The translations under genes were made by a program, and so were the position numbers. Shown in pieces: positions 29,931 to 39,777 of a DNA stretch of 64,000 nucleotides. Each line of letters begins with the position of its first letter. Position 1 is the first letter of the stretch. This stretch comes from Anoxybacteroides tepidamans (lineage in GTDB: Bacteria > Bacillota > Bacilli > Bacillales > Anoxybacillaceae). Below the pieces are notes generated by a model that saw only the letters and a program-made list of their open reading frames with translations, did no database searches and was not told where the DNA came from. The DNA is taken from assembly GCF_014201465.1 (NCBI RefSeq), contig NZ_JACHEP010000002.1, positions 310,001-374,000 of the forward strand. Direction: 5' to 3'.

Positions 29931-32018
29931 CTATTCCTCGTCTTCGCTCACACGGTACGCCATGTTAAAGAGCCATAGTTGGCTATCGATTTCTTGCTCT
30001 CCCTCCACCCGTTTTACATAGTGATAATCTCCATTTTCATCTTGCTCGCGCGCTTTCACGTTATCGGCAAGTAAAATCGCTAAAATTTTCATAATTCTCT
30101 TTTTCAAATGTTCGGCGAAAATCGGGAATAAAATTTCTACTCGCTTTTCCATGTTTCGCGTCATCATATCGGCCGATGATAAAAATACTTTTTCTGCTCC
30201 ATTATGATGAAAATAATAAATGCGGCTATGTTCGAGAAAACGGCCGACGATGCTGCGAACGCGAATCCGGTCGCTTACCCCCGGAATGCGCGGACGCAGG
30301 CAGCAAATGCCGCGCACGATTAAATCGATGTCCACCCCTGCCTGCGAAGCTTCATATAATTTCATGATAAGCTCTTTATCAGTCAATGAATTCATTTTCG
30401 CGATAATGCGCCCGTTTCCATACTCGCGATGAAAACGGATCTCCTCATCAATAAGACGAATAAAATCGCGGCGAAGGTCGAACGGTGCAACAGATAAATA
30501 ATGAAAATCAGGCTTTTCCATATAGCCACTTAAATAGTTAAAAAAGTTCGTCGCATCTTCACCGATTTCACGATTGGACGTAATCAGCCCTAAATCAGTG
30601 TAGAGCTTTGCCGTTGCGTCGTTATAATTTCCGGTTCCTAAATGAACGAAGCGCTCAATTTTTCCGTTTTTCTGTCTGACAATGAGCGTAATTTTGCTGT
30701 GCGTTTTTAAATGCGTAATGCCATAAATCACGTGGCAGCCCGATTTCTCTAATTCCTTTGCCCATTGCACGTTATTTTCCTCATCAAATCGCGCTTTCAA
30801 CTCGACAAGAACGGTCACTTGTTTTCCGTTTTCCGCCGCTCGTTTCAGCGCTTCAATAATCGGCGAATCGCCGCTGACGCGGTAAAGCGTTTGTTTAATT
30901 GCCAGCACGTGCGGATCATCCGCCGCTTCGGAAACGAAATCAATAACCGGTTCAAACGACTCGTACGGATGATGAAGCAAAATATCTTGCTCCGTCGCTT
31001 TTTCAAAAATATCTTCATCGGAATCTAAATCTTTTGGTGGCTGCGGGATGAGCGTTTCGTATACTAAATGCTCTTTATACGCCGCCAATCCTTTATAGAA
31101 ATGAAAGAAAAACGTAAGGTCAAGCGGACCGTCGATTTGATACACGTCCTTTCCATGAATCTCAAGTTCTTCTAGCAAATAATGTAAAATAAATGGATCA
31201 AATCCATCTTTCCTCATTTCAAGACGAACAGCTGCTCCCCATTTTCGCTTTTTTAATTCTTTTTCAATTTCTTTTAATAAATCGCGCGCCCCTTCTTCGT
31301 GGATCGTCAAATCGGCATTGCGGGTGATGCGAAATGGCGTCACCGAAATGACGGTATATCCTTTAAACAACATCTCAATATGAGCCGTAATGACATCTTC
31401 AAGCAAAATATACACAAACTCGTCGCGATCAGACGGAAGGCGGATAAAACGATTTAACACAGACGGTACTTGGACAATCGCCAATTTTCGCCGTTCGTCT
31501 TCTTCCTCCTCGTCATCATCAAGCACGACCGCTAAATTTAAACTTTTATTTAATAACATCGGAAACGGCCGGTATGCGTCAACAGCCATCGGCGTTAATA
31601 CTGGAAATATTTGTTCTGTAAAATAGGTGCGCAAAAATTCGCGCTGTTCCACTGTTAATTGAGTGACGGAAACAAACCGAATATCCTCTGTTTCTAACAT
31701 TGGCAACAACACGTCATTATAAAGGCGGTATTGCGATTTTACAAGCTCGTGTACTTTCTCGGAAATTTTTTTCAGCTGCTGATTCGGTGTCAATCCTGCT
31801 TTGTTTTCTGGCTTGTTAAACCCCGCTTTCACTTGGTCTTTTAATCCAGCGACACGCACCATAAAAAATTCGTCTAAATTCGAGCTGAAAATCGCTAAAA
31901 ACTTCAATCGCTCAAGAAGCGGATTCCGTTCATCAAACGCTTCTTGCAATACGCGTTCGTTAAAAGCAAGCCAACTTAATTCTCGATTGTTATAATAGTT
32001 CGGATTGTTCAGTTCCAT
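29931..32018 (-). CDS. ppk: Polyphosphate kinase 1
   Basis: A 695-residue PPK1 that reversibly makes polyphosphate from ATP. The N domain begins YYNNRELSWLAFNERVLQEA. The catalytic histidines lie in HLKTHSKITLIVR (autophosphorylation site) and the second in the C-terminal HSRIYYFHHNG. It is 14 bases downstream of ppx, so a two-gene polyphosphate unit is likely. Confidence 0.95.
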   Translation of the reverse strand: MELNNPNYYNNRELSWLAFNERVLQEAFDERNPLLERLKFLAIFSSNLDEFFMVRVAGLKDQVKAGFNKPENKAGLTPNQQLKKISEKVHELVKSQYRLYNDVLLPMLETEDIRFVSVTQLTVEQREFLRTYFTEQIFPVLTPMAVDAYRPFPMLLNKSLNLAVVLDDDEEEEDERRKLAIVQVPSVLNRFIRLPSDRDEFVYILLEDVITAHIEMLFKGYTVISVTPFRITRNADLTIHEEGARDLLKEIEKELKKRKWGAAVRLEMRKDGFDPFILHYLLEELEIHGKDVYQIDGPLDLTFFFHFYKGLAAYKEHLVYETLIPQPPKDLDSDEDIFEKATEQDILLHHPYESFEPVIDFVSEAADDPHVLAIKQTLYRVSGDSPIIEALKRAAENGKQVTVLVELKARFDEENNVQWAKELEKSGCHVIYGITHLKTHSKITLIVRQKNGKIERFVHLGTGNYNDATAKLYTDLGLITSNREIGEDATNFFNYLSGYMEKPDFHYLSVAPFDLRRDFIRLIDEEIRFHREYGNGRIIAKMNSLTDKELIMKLYEASQAGVDIDLIVRGICCLRPRIPGVSDRIRVRSIVGRFLEHSRIYYFHHNGAEKVFLSSADMMTRNMEKRVEILFPIFAEHLKKRIMKILAILLADNVKAREQDENGDYHYVKRVEGEQEIDSQLWLFNMAYRVSEDEE

Positions 32019-32032
32019 CTCGTTTCCCTACC

Positions 32033-33559
32033 TTACTTTTGGTGAAAACGTAATTCAATTGGCCGTTTAAATATTTTTTCAACGTGTTTTTTATTTTTTT
32101 CCGCTTGATACTCTTCAGCACGAAAATCGCCGTCGCAATATATATCCATAATCATCGCACCGTTTTGTTCCGAAAGCTTAACTTGCTTTACAATTTTTCG
32201 TTTCGTATCATTTAAACTGTACGCAAATTTCACAAGTGCCCCGAGCACGCGAATATGTTTCTGCTCTTCTTTTGTAAACCAGTCATCAAATGGAGCGATA
32301 TATTGCTTAAACAATGGTTTGTTTTTGTAAGAAGCGATCAACGCGAGCTTGACGCGGTCTTTATGCATCAACCCGTCAATCGTGCGGTTTGCTAATATGT
32401 AAAACGTATGTTGGCTGCTCGCTTCTTCGTCAATATATTGCCCTAAATAAAAGACGTGGGCCGCCCGTTTCATATCGTGAATATCTTCATCCGTAAGCGA
32501 ATATAGTTGAAGAGAACGAATTTGTTCGACTAGCTGCGCAATTAAGTGGTTGACATGCTGGACGTCGTCCAAACGAATGTCATAGTCTTGCGCCAGTTCG
32601 AAAAAACTTTCTTGCAGAACATTTGGAAACACGCGAGTACCAAATGGCTGAATCAGTTCTTCATAAAAAATTCCATCGCGAAGTCCTTTCCGGCTTAATA
32701 CAAATGAGGTAGCGTCAACAATTTCATACAAAACGCGAAACACTTCCAATGCCGGAATGATTAAATCCGCACGATCTTTTGATAATCCTTCTAATTTTTG
32801 GATTTCTTCAAACGGTAGCGATGTTAATAGTCTTCGGACTTCTAGCAAATGCTTCCGTTTCATCTCGTATTGATGAACGCCAGCGAGCGGGTATTGCTTC
32901 ATGAGCTGGTGAACTTGCACAACGTTTCTCGCGCTTCCCCCCATTGCAACAATGGGAACTTTCTTCCCTAAAAGCCATGGTAACGATCGAAACTGTTCCG
33001 TCAAATAGGAAGAAAGCCGCGCAATCTCTTCATTCGTCGGAACGTTTCCAGAAACAAACGCTTGCTTTAGCGATAAAGCACCAAACGGAAAGCTATATGA
33101 TTCGAGCAGCTGGCGGTCTTTATAATATGTCACTTCCGTGCTTCCGCCGCCGATGTCGACCGTTACCGCTTCTGTAATCATCGTAGAATTAACAACCGCA
33201 AGAAAACCGTAATACGCTTCTTCTTCTCCAGTGAGCACCCGAATGCGAAAATCGGTATTCGCTTCCACTAAATCAACAATTTCTTTTTGGTTTTTAGCTT
33301 GGCGGATCGTTGCTGTCGCCACGCATTTGACGCGATCTAACTGGTGATGGCGCGTAATTTCTTGAAAGCTCCGCAGCGTATCAAGAAGAAGCGACACTCC
33401 TTCATCGTTTAATATATGTTCGTCCGTTAAATAATTGCGTAACCGTGCGACCACTTTTACATTTTCAATTTCCCGTAGCCGTCCGCTTTTTTGCCGTTCA
33501 TAAATAACTAGGCGAATCGTGTTCGATCCAATATCGATAATCCCGTATTTTTTTTTCAT
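32033..33559 (-). CDS. ppx: Exopolyphosphatase (Ppx/GppA family)
   Basis: A 508-residue actin-fold phosphatase with the N-terminal IIDIGSNTIRLVIY, the phosphate loop TVDIGGGSTEV and a C-terminal helical HD-like domain. It degrades polyphosphate or pppGpp. It is transcribed with ppk, so synthesis and breakdown are joined. AAGGATG precedes the ATG. The family A element A3 lies directly upstream (22 bases from the start), in the place where the promoter would be. Confidence 0.93.
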   Translation of the reverse strand: MKKKYGIIDIGSNTIRLVIYERQKSGRLREIENVKVVARLRNYLTDEHILNDEGVSLLLDTLRSFQEITRHHQLDRVKCVATATIRQAKNQKEIVDLVEANTDFRIRVLTGEEEAYYGFLAVVNSTMITEAVTVDIGGGSTEVTYYKDRQLLESYSFPFGALSLKQAFVSGNVPTNEEIARLSSYLTEQFRSLPWLLGKKVPIVAMGGSARNVVQVHQLMKQYPLAGVHQYEMKRKHLLEVRRLLTSLPFEEIQKLEGLSKDRADLIIPALEVFRVLYEIVDATSFVLSRKGLRDGIFYEELIQPFGTRVFPNVLQESFFELAQDYDIRLDDVQHVNHLIAQLVEQIRSLQLYSLTDEDIHDMKRAAHVFYLGQYIDEEASSQHTFYILANRTIDGLMHKDRVKLALIASYKNKPLFKQYIAPFDDWFTKEEQKHIRVLGALVKFAYSLNDTKRKIVKQVKLSEQNGAMIMDIYCDGDFRAEEYQAEKNKKHVEKIFKRPIELRFHQK

Positions 33560-33571
33560 GATCGTTCATCC

Positions 33572-33836
33572 TTCATTAACCATGAGTGTTGATTATCCAT
33601 TATTTTACTAAAAAACATAGAAGCATATGGCTGAACACAAGCTTTTCTTCCTCTTTCCTCGAACAAGAACGCCAGCGGGCAAATGTCATTTGCTCGCAAA
33701 GCGTTCTTGTTCGAGGAGGGCATGCATACAGCATGCCCAGTCGGCAAGCTGAGCTTAGCCGACTACGGCAGAAAAGCTGGGAATAGAGCGATATCAACTG
33801 GTTTTTAATGGTTAATCAACACGCCTGTTTATTAAC
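33572..33836. mobile_element. Family A MITE-like element, copy A3 with target duplications
   Basis: The element is 33581-33827 (247 bp), flanked by TTCATTAAC and TTTATTAAC (8 of 9 identical). Ends are CATGAGTGTTGATTATCCA and, on the other strand, CAGGCGTGTTGATTAACCA. The interior folds into GTCGGCAAGC/GCTTAGCCGAC, GGGCATGC/GCATGCCC and the GAACAAGAACGC/GCGTTCTTGTTC arm. It separates ppx from kre. Confidence 0.8.
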
Positions 33837-33924
33837 TTTATTTTCATTATATCACATATTGCAAACAAATGTTCATGATGTATAATAAAGGTATTAGACA
33901 AGCCTAATGAAAAGGAGACGAGTT

Positions 33925-34362
33925 ATGGAACGTTTAGAACCAACGATAGACAATTTGGCAAAAGCGATTTTTACCGTGAATCGTCATGCAAAAACCGCAT
34001 TAAACCCTTCGTTTTTATATCTTTTAAAGAAAAAAGCGATTGAAAAGCTGCTTGATGAGGGGAAAGCAAAAAAAGTCGGGCTTCATTTTTCACCTAATCC
34101 AAAGTACAGCCAGCAGCAATCCGATGTTCTTGTAGCCGTTGGCGAATATTATTTTCACATTCCTCCAACAAAAGAAGACTTCGCGACACTTCCACACCTT
34201 GGCGCATTAAACGGTTCATATCGCAATCCTGTCGTTAAAATGTCGCTTTCCCAAGCGAAAGCATTGTTACAATCGTATACTGGCATTACAGAAGCTTCGA
34301 AGCAACCTTCAACGAAAAAACCGTACCAAAAACCGATATTCAAACGGCTTGGCGAGCGATAA
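33925..34362 (+). CDS. kre: Kre/YkyB family protein
   Basis: A 145-residue protein matching YkyB (Kre), which in B. subtilis lowers ComK levels through mRNA stability. The conserved block TVNRHAKTALNPSFLYLLKKKAIEKL and SQQQSDVLVAVGEYYFHIPPTKEDF is clear. The start at 33925 (MERLEPTIDNLAK) follows AAGGAGA by 7 bases; in-frame codons up to 33907 are not supported. It is followed by a hairpin terminator at about 34358-34400. Confidence 0.85.
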   Translation: MERLEPTIDNLAKAIFTVNRHAKTALNPSFLYLLKKKAIEKLLDEGKAKKVGLHFSPNPKYSQQQSDVLVAVGEYYFHIPPTKEDFATLPHLGALNGSYRNPVVKMSLSQAKALLQSYTGITEASKQPSTKKPYQKPIFKRLGER

Positions 34363-34400
34363 CAACTGAACGATCCTATCGCATTCAGTTGTTATCATTC
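34358..34400 (+). terminator. kre terminator
   Basis: GATAACAACTGAA and TTCAGTTGTTATC pair perfectly around a 15-base loop; the T-run is weak. Confidence 0.65.
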
Positions 34401-34439
34401 ATTACAATCAATCTAATTAGTCACTCCGTAGCTCGTAGC

Positions 34440-34687
34440 TATATAGATACAATTTAGAACTTTAACGTTTTCGGCTTTTATGGAGTAATCGGTATGTTTC
34501 GACTGTCAGGTGGCCGAACAACACCGCTTCACAGACAAATGCATTTGTCTGTGAAGCGGTTGGTTGTTCGGTCTTCTGTCATGCGAAGGCGTGACGAAGA
34601 CAAGCCTGTGACTTGCCTCCGACAATCGAAAAAATAGGGAGTCTGCTTTTTCGTCAGCCATAAGTTAAACATCCCAGTTGTATAATC
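34440..34687 (-). repeat. Family B structured repeat, copy B3
   Basis: A full-length copy on the minus strand. Its central arm reads CTTCACAGACAAATG paired with CATTTGTCTGTGAAG, while copy B4 has CTTCCAGACAAATG with CATTTGTCTGGAAG, so both sides changed together. The ribosome site is GGGATG and the small frame loses its stop after 17 codons and runs on, unlike B1, B2 and B4. Confidence 0.75.
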
Positions 34688-34735
34688 ATTTTGACTTTCG
34701 GAAAAATAGAAATATATGTCAATCATTTCCTAATT

Positions 34736-34759
34736 TTATTGGTTAATCAACACGCTTGA
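34736..34759. mobile_element. Family A end fragment (A5)
   Basis: TTATTGGTTAATCAACACGC at 34739-34758 is identical to one end of element A4. The rest of the element is not recognised, so this looks like a decayed copy beside B3. Confidence 0.5.
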
Positions 34760-34898
34760 AAAAATATCATATATGCTGTTAACTTGACGAGTATGTGCCG
34801 GTGGTTCCTACTCTTCTAATTTTTTCTCACGTTAAAAAATGTTGTTTTATATTTATCCATAAGCGATCCCTTTGTTTCTTTGGCAACAGAACTATTTT

Positions 34899-35804
34899 TT
34901 ATAAAATATGTTTATCTATCACTTTTACTAATTCGCCGATTTCCGGTTTGCTTACTTGCGCGGTCGCTCCCACTTTCTCCCCTTTATGGCGAAGATCGTC
35001 CGTAATGAGCGAAGAGAAAATAATGACCGGCAGTTTTTTTAGTTTTTCATCTTCGCGAATTCGCTTTGTTAAATGATGACCGTCCATTTGCGGCATTTCG
35101 ATGTCGGTGATGACAAGCTGCACTTCTTGTTCAATCGGTTTTTCTTGTTTTACGACTGACTGTAAATAATGAAGCGCATCTTCCCCGTTTTCAAAAAATT
35201 CAACAAACGCATATCCCGCTTCTGCAAGTGTCTCATGCAACAGTTTCCGCAGCAGCGGGGAATCTTCCGCCACGACAATTTTTTTGTTCGAACGTTCCCG
35301 CTTTCCAAGCTTTTTTACTTGTTGAACGTTAATTCCAGATTCAGGGTTAATGTCGACGATCATTTTTTCAAAATCGAGAAGTAAAATCATTTTTCCTTCT
35401 AGCTTAATCACACCGATAACTTGCCCATCTAGCCCTTGGTACATTTGTGAAGGCTTTTCAATTTGCTTCCAAGAAATGCGATGGATGCGCGTCACATTAT
35501 GCACGTGAAAGACGACTTTTTGCTGATTAAATTCCGCAACAATAAATTTATCTTGCGCTGGCATTTCCGAAGGCGGCAAGCCAAGCGCTTTTGCCATATC
35601 AATAACCGGAAGCACCTCGCCACGCAATTCGATAATTCCTTCTACGTTCACATGGGAATGAGGAACTTTTGTAACCGGAACAGGATTTAAAATTTCCCTC
35701 ACTTTCATAACATTAATCGCAAATTGATTTGTCCCGATTAAAAATTCGACAACCTCCAGTTCATTTGTCCCGCTTTCTAATAAAATTTCCCGTTTGTCAT
35801 TCAT
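34899..35804 (-). CDS. cheV: Chemotaxis coupling protein CheV
   Basis: A 301-residue protein with an N-terminal CheW-like domain (about residues 12-150; LRGEVLPVIDMAKALG) and a C-terminal receiver domain (residues 170-301) with the phosphoacceptor aspartate in VITDIEMPQMDG and an acidic AEDSP start. It couples receptors to CheA and helps adaptation. A receptor gene lies 10 kb away. It follows kre as in B. subtilis. Confidence 0.94.
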   Translation of the reverse strand: MNDKREILLESGTNELEVVEFLIGTNQFAINVMKVREILNPVPVTKVPHSHVNVEGIIELRGEVLPVIDMAKALGLPPSEMPAQDKFIVAEFNQQKVVFHVHNVTRIHRISWKQIEKPSQMYQGLDGQVIGVIKLEGKMILLLDFEKMIVDINPESGINVQQVKKLGKRERSNKKIVVAEDSPLLRKLLHETLAEAGYAFVEFFENGEDALHYLQSVVKQEKPIEQEVQLVITDIEMPQMDGHHLTKRIREDEKLKKLPVIIFSSLITDDLRHKGEKVGATAQVSKPEIGELVKVIDKHIL

Positions 35805-35917
35805 CTTTATATGACGTCCTTTCTTGTATAAAATGTCTATTTCTATTATATTTTGTCGACAGCAAAGAAGAAACTCTTTTCTTCATCATTTGTTTTCCGA
35901 TTTTCGCTAATGAGTAT

Positions 35918-35950
35918 TAAAAGGTTGCCTTTCCATCGGCAACCTTTTAA
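35918..35950. terminator. Terminator between the DUF1906 gene and cheV
   Basis: AAAAGGTTGCC and GGCAACCTTTT pair around TTTCCATC, with T tracts on the minus strand. It overlaps the stop of the DUF1906 gene. Confidence 0.8.
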
Positions 35951-36597
35951 TACAAAAATTCAAGCAATCGACGATCTGCTAAATTTGTGTCGACTGAGCA
36001 AGCTTCCGCGTCGCGCCCATATTGCCATGCCCATACATTCGCCTTGCAATTTGGTGAAGCTGGTGCATATTTTGGCGCCTGCTGTTCTTTCGTCGTTCCC
36101 GGCCTTGGCGCTGAACTCCAAATGACTGCCTGAACAGCGACTTGATTATTTTTTTGCACAGCTTCACAATATGCTTTTGAAAAATCGCCTTTTGTTGGAT
36201 CCGCATATAATCCAGGACGATATCCCGTCGGATACAGCATTTCAACCCAAGCGCGAATCCATGCCTCATCGACCGAAAAAAAATCTTCAATGTTCGCAAA
36301 TAGCACTTTATTTTTCGGAATGCCAAGACGGCGCGCATGAAATACGGCATTGCGCGCCACTACTTGACCGTTCGCGTATCCTGTTGCTTGACGAAACGCG
36401 TTATAAATCGGCAATATTTTCACACCATTTTTTCTTAGTAATGCCACTTCTTGTCGCGTTAATCCATCGGAAACATTTGGTACATCGGTTAAATAACGCC
36501 CCCAATATTTCGGATAGCCAAGTTCATTTTTCACACAATAAAACAACTGCTCTGTCACGCTTGCCGCAGAATCCACTCCCCAAACCGCTCTCGCCAT
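35947..36597 (-). CDS. DUF1906 glycoside-hydrolase-like protein
   Basis: A 216-residue protein starting with WGVDSAASVTEQLFYCVKNELGYPKYWGRYL, typical of the DUF1906 (Rv2525c-like) TIM-barrel domain related to GH25 lysozymes. There is no signal peptide, which is normal for several spore or phage-associated relatives. Aspartates at DSAAS and NIEDFF may be part of the active site. The neighbour is the propeller-repeat protein, so both may act on surface or spore sugars, but that is inference. Confidence 0.75.
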   Translation of the reverse strand: MARAVWGVDSAASVTEQLFYCVKNELGYPKYWGRYLTDVPNVSDGLTRQEVALLRKNGVKILPIYNAFRQATGYANGQVVARNAVFHARRLGIPKNKVLFANIEDFFSVDEAWIRAWVEMLYPTGYRPGLYADPTKGDFSKAYCEAVQKNNQVAVQAVIWSSAPRPGTTKEQQAPKYAPASPNCKANVWAWQYGRDAEACSVDTNLADRRLLEFLY

Positions 36598-36825
36598 CTT
36601 CTCATCCCTTTCACTTTTTTCTTCATGTATATGATTTCAGCGGTTTGTCTTATCAAGCTATTTTGCGAGCAACAACATAATTTCCACGCGCATTTCTTTA
36701 TCTAGGCTAGCTCGTATAATGAACCGTTCTGCCTATTTCACTGATTAAGCGGTTAGAAATCATATATACGATTAAACACTGGCTAGCCTTTTTCTCGCGT
36801 GCATTCATTTTTAGAAAAATAAATA

Positions 36826-36858
36826 ACACGCTTGGCATTCGTTCCAAGCGTGTTCTGC
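36826..36858 (-). terminator. Terminator of the propeller protein gene
   Basis: ACACGCTTGGAA and TTCCAAGCGTGT type arms (AACACGCTTGG/CCAAGCGTGTT) pair, with a T-rich tail on the minus strand. Confidence 0.75.
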
Positions 36859-36861
36859 GCG

Positions 36862-38085
36862 TTACCCTTTCCAGCGATGAAGCAACTCATGGCGCTCGCC
36901 GCGGGCGAAGACATCAATTCGGTTACTCCCCCATGAAATCGCAGCCGGTTCGGAGGTAATGCGACCGTCAAGATGGACAAAGTCGCTCCATTGTTGCCCG
37001 TCCCAATATTTATAAAGCAGTTCATGATTCGCTCCGCGGGCAAATACATCAAGGCGATTGACGCGACGTGCTGCTGCCGCTGGGCTAGAAGTTAATACGC
37101 CGCCAAGGTCTTCCCAATCGCTCCAGCGCACCCCGTCCCACCACTTATGCAAAAGTTGGCGCTCCGGACCACGCGCAAACACGTCAATCCGGTTCCCCCC
37201 CCATGAAACCGCTTCTGGCGCTGACGTAACGACTCCCCCTAAGCTCTCCCAATCGCTCCAACGCACGCCATCCCACCATTTATGATATAAATGTCGGTCC
37301 TCACCGCGGGCAAATACATCTAAGCGGTCTTTTCCCCATGATGCGGCGGCAGGGCTGGAAGTTAATATTCCCCCTAAGTTTTCCCAATCACTCCAGCGCA
37401 CCCCGTCCCACCATTTATGCAAAAGCTCATGCTCCGCGCCGCGCGCAAAGACGTCGATCCGATTTTCTCCCCATGAAATAGCGGCGGGGGACGAAGTTAA
37501 TGCTCCCGCTAGGCGCTCCCAGTCACTCCAACGCACTCCGTCCCACCATTTATGCAAAAGCTCACGCTCCGAACCGCGCACAAAGACGTCTAAGCGGTTC
37601 TCTTTCCAAGAAGCAACAGCAGGGCCAGAGAATATATTCCCTCCTAGACTTTCCCATCTACTCCAATCTTGCTCCGGTTTATATCCTATATTTTCTAATA
37701 TTTCTCGTATAATCGTTTTGACAATCTGTTCTATTTCTTTTTCCGGCACGCGATATGCTTGAAAAACAACAAACATCCAAGGAGATTGCATTTTGACGAA
37801 TTGAAACAACTGTTGAATCCGCTGCTCAAGCGACCCGCTTACATTATTTTTATGTTCTAGCACGATTTGTACGATGACTCGAAACATATAACGAGATACA
37901 TTGCGTGGAACATAATATTGCTTTAGTTTTTCATATAGCGGCTGCAATGCCGGTCGGATGATGCGCCAAATATCATTAAATTCTTGATTTTGACCTCTTT
38001 GCTCGCGGTCGTAATAGTCGATTAACATTTCCGTAAACCCCGGCACATACGCTGAAAACGCACCATACGGATCCAAACGGTTCAT
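36862..38085 (-). CDS. Lectin-like beta-propeller protein with six 45-residue repeats
   Basis: A 407-residue protein. Residues 1-140 are helical and charged with no match I know. Residues from about 140 hold six near-identical 45-residue blocks of the form WSDWExLGGxLTSSPAA, then xxWGxNRIDVFARG and LLHKWWDGVR. This is the DUF346/PLL repeat of fucose-binding lectins. The number of blades (six visible, usually seven) and lack of a signal peptide are odd. The repeats are so alike at DNA level that unequal crossover could change the count. AGGAGGGGG precedes the ATG. Confidence 0.75.
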   Translation of the reverse strand: MNRLDPYGAFSAYVPGFTEMLIDYYDREQRGQNQEFNDIWRIIRPALQPLYEKLKQYYVPRNVSRYMFRVIVQIVLEHKNNVSGSLEQRIQQLFQFVKMQSPWMFVVFQAYRVPEKEIEQIVKTIIREILENIGYKPEQDWSRWESLGGNIFSGPAVASWKENRLDVFVRGSERELLHKWWDGVRWSDWERLAGALTSSPAAISWGENRIDVFARGAEHELLHKWWDGVRWSDWENLGGILTSSPAAASWGKDRLDVFARGEDRHLYHKWWDGVRWSDWESLGGVVTSAPEAVSWGGNRIDVFARGPERQLLHKWWDGVRWSDWEDLGGVLTSSPAAAARRVNRLDVFARGANHELLYKYWDGQQWSDFVHLDGRITSEPAAISWGSNRIDVFARGERHELLHRWKG

Positions 38086-38227
38086 AACGGCCCCCTCCTC
38101 TTATCAAAAATCCCATCACTTTATCGTATGATGTTCGTTGACAGGATAGTCCATTTTTCTTGTCACATAAACGACTTTGATTATAATAGATATATGTTTA
38201 CTCATTTAGAAAAAAGGGGAAAAGATC

Positions 38228-39739
38228 ATGAATAAAGAAAGCAAAAGAAAGTTTGTTGTCATCGGGTTATTGCTCGGCATTTTGATGGCGGCGATGGACA
38301 ATACGATCGTCGCAACGGCGATGGGAACAATCGTGTCGGAACTTGGCGGCCTCGATCAATTTATTTGGGTCACATCGGCCTATATGATTGCAAGCGTCGC
38401 TGGTATGCCAATTTTCGGAAAACTTTCCGACATGTATGGGCGGAAGCTATTTTACGTATCTGGCTTGACGCTCTTTTTAATCGGATCGATTCTTTGCGGC
38501 CTTGCGCAAAATATGGTCCAATTAAGCATTTTCCGAGCAATTCAAGGGCTAGGCGGAGGCGCGTTAATGCCGATTGCCTTTACCATCATGTTTGATACGT
38601 TTCCGCCAGAACAACGCGGAAAAATGTCTGGTCTGTTTGGCGCTGTTTTCGGTATTTCAAGCGTATTTGGCCCGCTTCTTGGAGCGTATATTACCGACTA
38701 TATTGACTGGCGCTGGGTTTTTTACGTCAACGTTCCGCTCGGACTTTTATCGCTCTTGTTCATCGTGAAGTTTTACTTTGAATCGCTCGAGCATCGCGAA
38801 CAAAAAATTGATTGGTGGGGAGCGATTTTGCTCGTGTCTTCCGTTCTTTGCCTCATGTTTGCGCTTGAACTTGGCGGCAAAGAATACGCGTGGGATTCGC
38901 TTGTCATCATTAGTTTGTTCGGTGGTTTTACGGTTTTTCTCGCGCTATTTTTATGGACGGAAACAAAAGCGGAAGATCCGGTCATTCCGTTTCATTTGTT
39001 TAAAAAACGGCTGTTTGCGACCGCGCAAGGAATCGGCTTTTTATACGGCGCAACGTTTATTCTCGGAACGATTTTTATTCCGATTTTCGTTCAAGGAGTA
39101 TATGGCGGAACTGCGACAAACTCTGGATTAATTTTAACGCCAATGATGCTCGGCTCTGTTGTCGGCAGCCAAATGGGGGGGCGGTTTGCGGTTAAAACGT
39201 CGTATCGCAATTTAATGATTATTTCCGGGCTGTTCTTTTTAACGGGCATTTATTTATTAAGTACTTTATCAGCGGATACCGCTCGTTCCATCGTCACGAT
39301 CTACATGATCGTTACCGGGATCGGCGTCGGATTTTCGTTCCCGCTATTGAGCATGTCTTCGATTCACGGCCTAGATATGCGCCAACGCGGAACAGCTAAC
39401 TCCACGAACACCTTTTTCCGTTCCATCGGCATGACATTAGGTGTGACGGTTTACGGAACGATTCAAAACCATCTATTGATGAACGAATTAGAAAAAGCGC
39501 TGCCGATGATGAAACAATTCAATCCGGCTGGCGATACGCGCGTTCTTCTCTCACAAGAAGCCCGTGCCCATATTCCGCCAGAAGTATTGCAAAAAATTGT
39601 TGACGCGTTAGCAGACTCGATCGCTACGATGTTTGCTTGGGCGATCATTCCGGTCATCATCGCGATTGTCCTTATCTTATTCATGGGATCGGCGCGCTTG
39701 ACCGATCAATTCTCGCAATCGAAAAAAGCGCATCTATAA
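38228..39739 (+). CDS. MDR-type MFS transporter (DHA2 family)
   Basis: A 503-residue inner membrane transporter with 14 predicted helices. The family motif in helix 1 reads LDNTIV-like (AAMDNTIVATAMGTI), motif A is GKLSDMYGRK, and motif C is GLFGAVFGISSVFGPLLGA. It probably exports drugs with proton exchange, like EmrB, Bmr3 or LmrB; the substrate is unknown. AAGGGG precedes the ATG. It occupies the place of ykuC in B. subtilis but is not certainly the same gene. Confidence 0.85.
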   Translation: MNKESKRKFVVIGLLLGILMAAMDNTIVATAMGTIVSELGGLDQFIWVTSAYMIASVAGMPIFGKLSDMYGRKLFYVSGLTLFLIGSILCGLAQNMVQLSIFRAIQGLGGGALMPIAFTIMFDTFPPEQRGKMSGLFGAVFGISSVFGPLLGAYITDYIDWRWVFYVNVPLGLLSLLFIVKFYFESLEHREQKIDWWGAILLVSSVLCLMFALELGGKEYAWDSLVIISLFGGFTVFLALFLWTETKAEDPVIPFHLFKKRLFATAQGIGFLYGATFILGTIFIPIFVQGVYGGTATNSGLILTPMMLGSVVGSQMGGRFAVKTSYRNLMIISGLFFLTGIYLLSTLSADTARSIVTIYMIVTGIGVGFSFPLLSMSSIHGLDMRQRGTANSTNTFFRSIGMTLGVTVYGTIQNHLLMNELEKALPMMKQFNPAGDTRVLLSQEARAHIPPEVLQKIVDALADSIATMFAWAIIPVIIAIVLILFMGSARLTDQFSQSKKAHL

Positions 39740-39777
39740 GAAAACGGGATCCCCTTTTTCGGGAGTCCCGTTTTTAA
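39740..39777. terminator. Terminator between the MFS gene and the TIGR00725 gene
   Basis: AAACGGGATCCC and GGGAGTCCCGTTT pair imperfectly, followed by TTTAATC; it serves two convergent genes. Confidence 0.75.

Noticed and set aside
36862-37680. CRISPR-like 135-bp spaced repeats
   Set aside because: The repeats are in frame and encode the propeller blades; spacing equals 45 codons.
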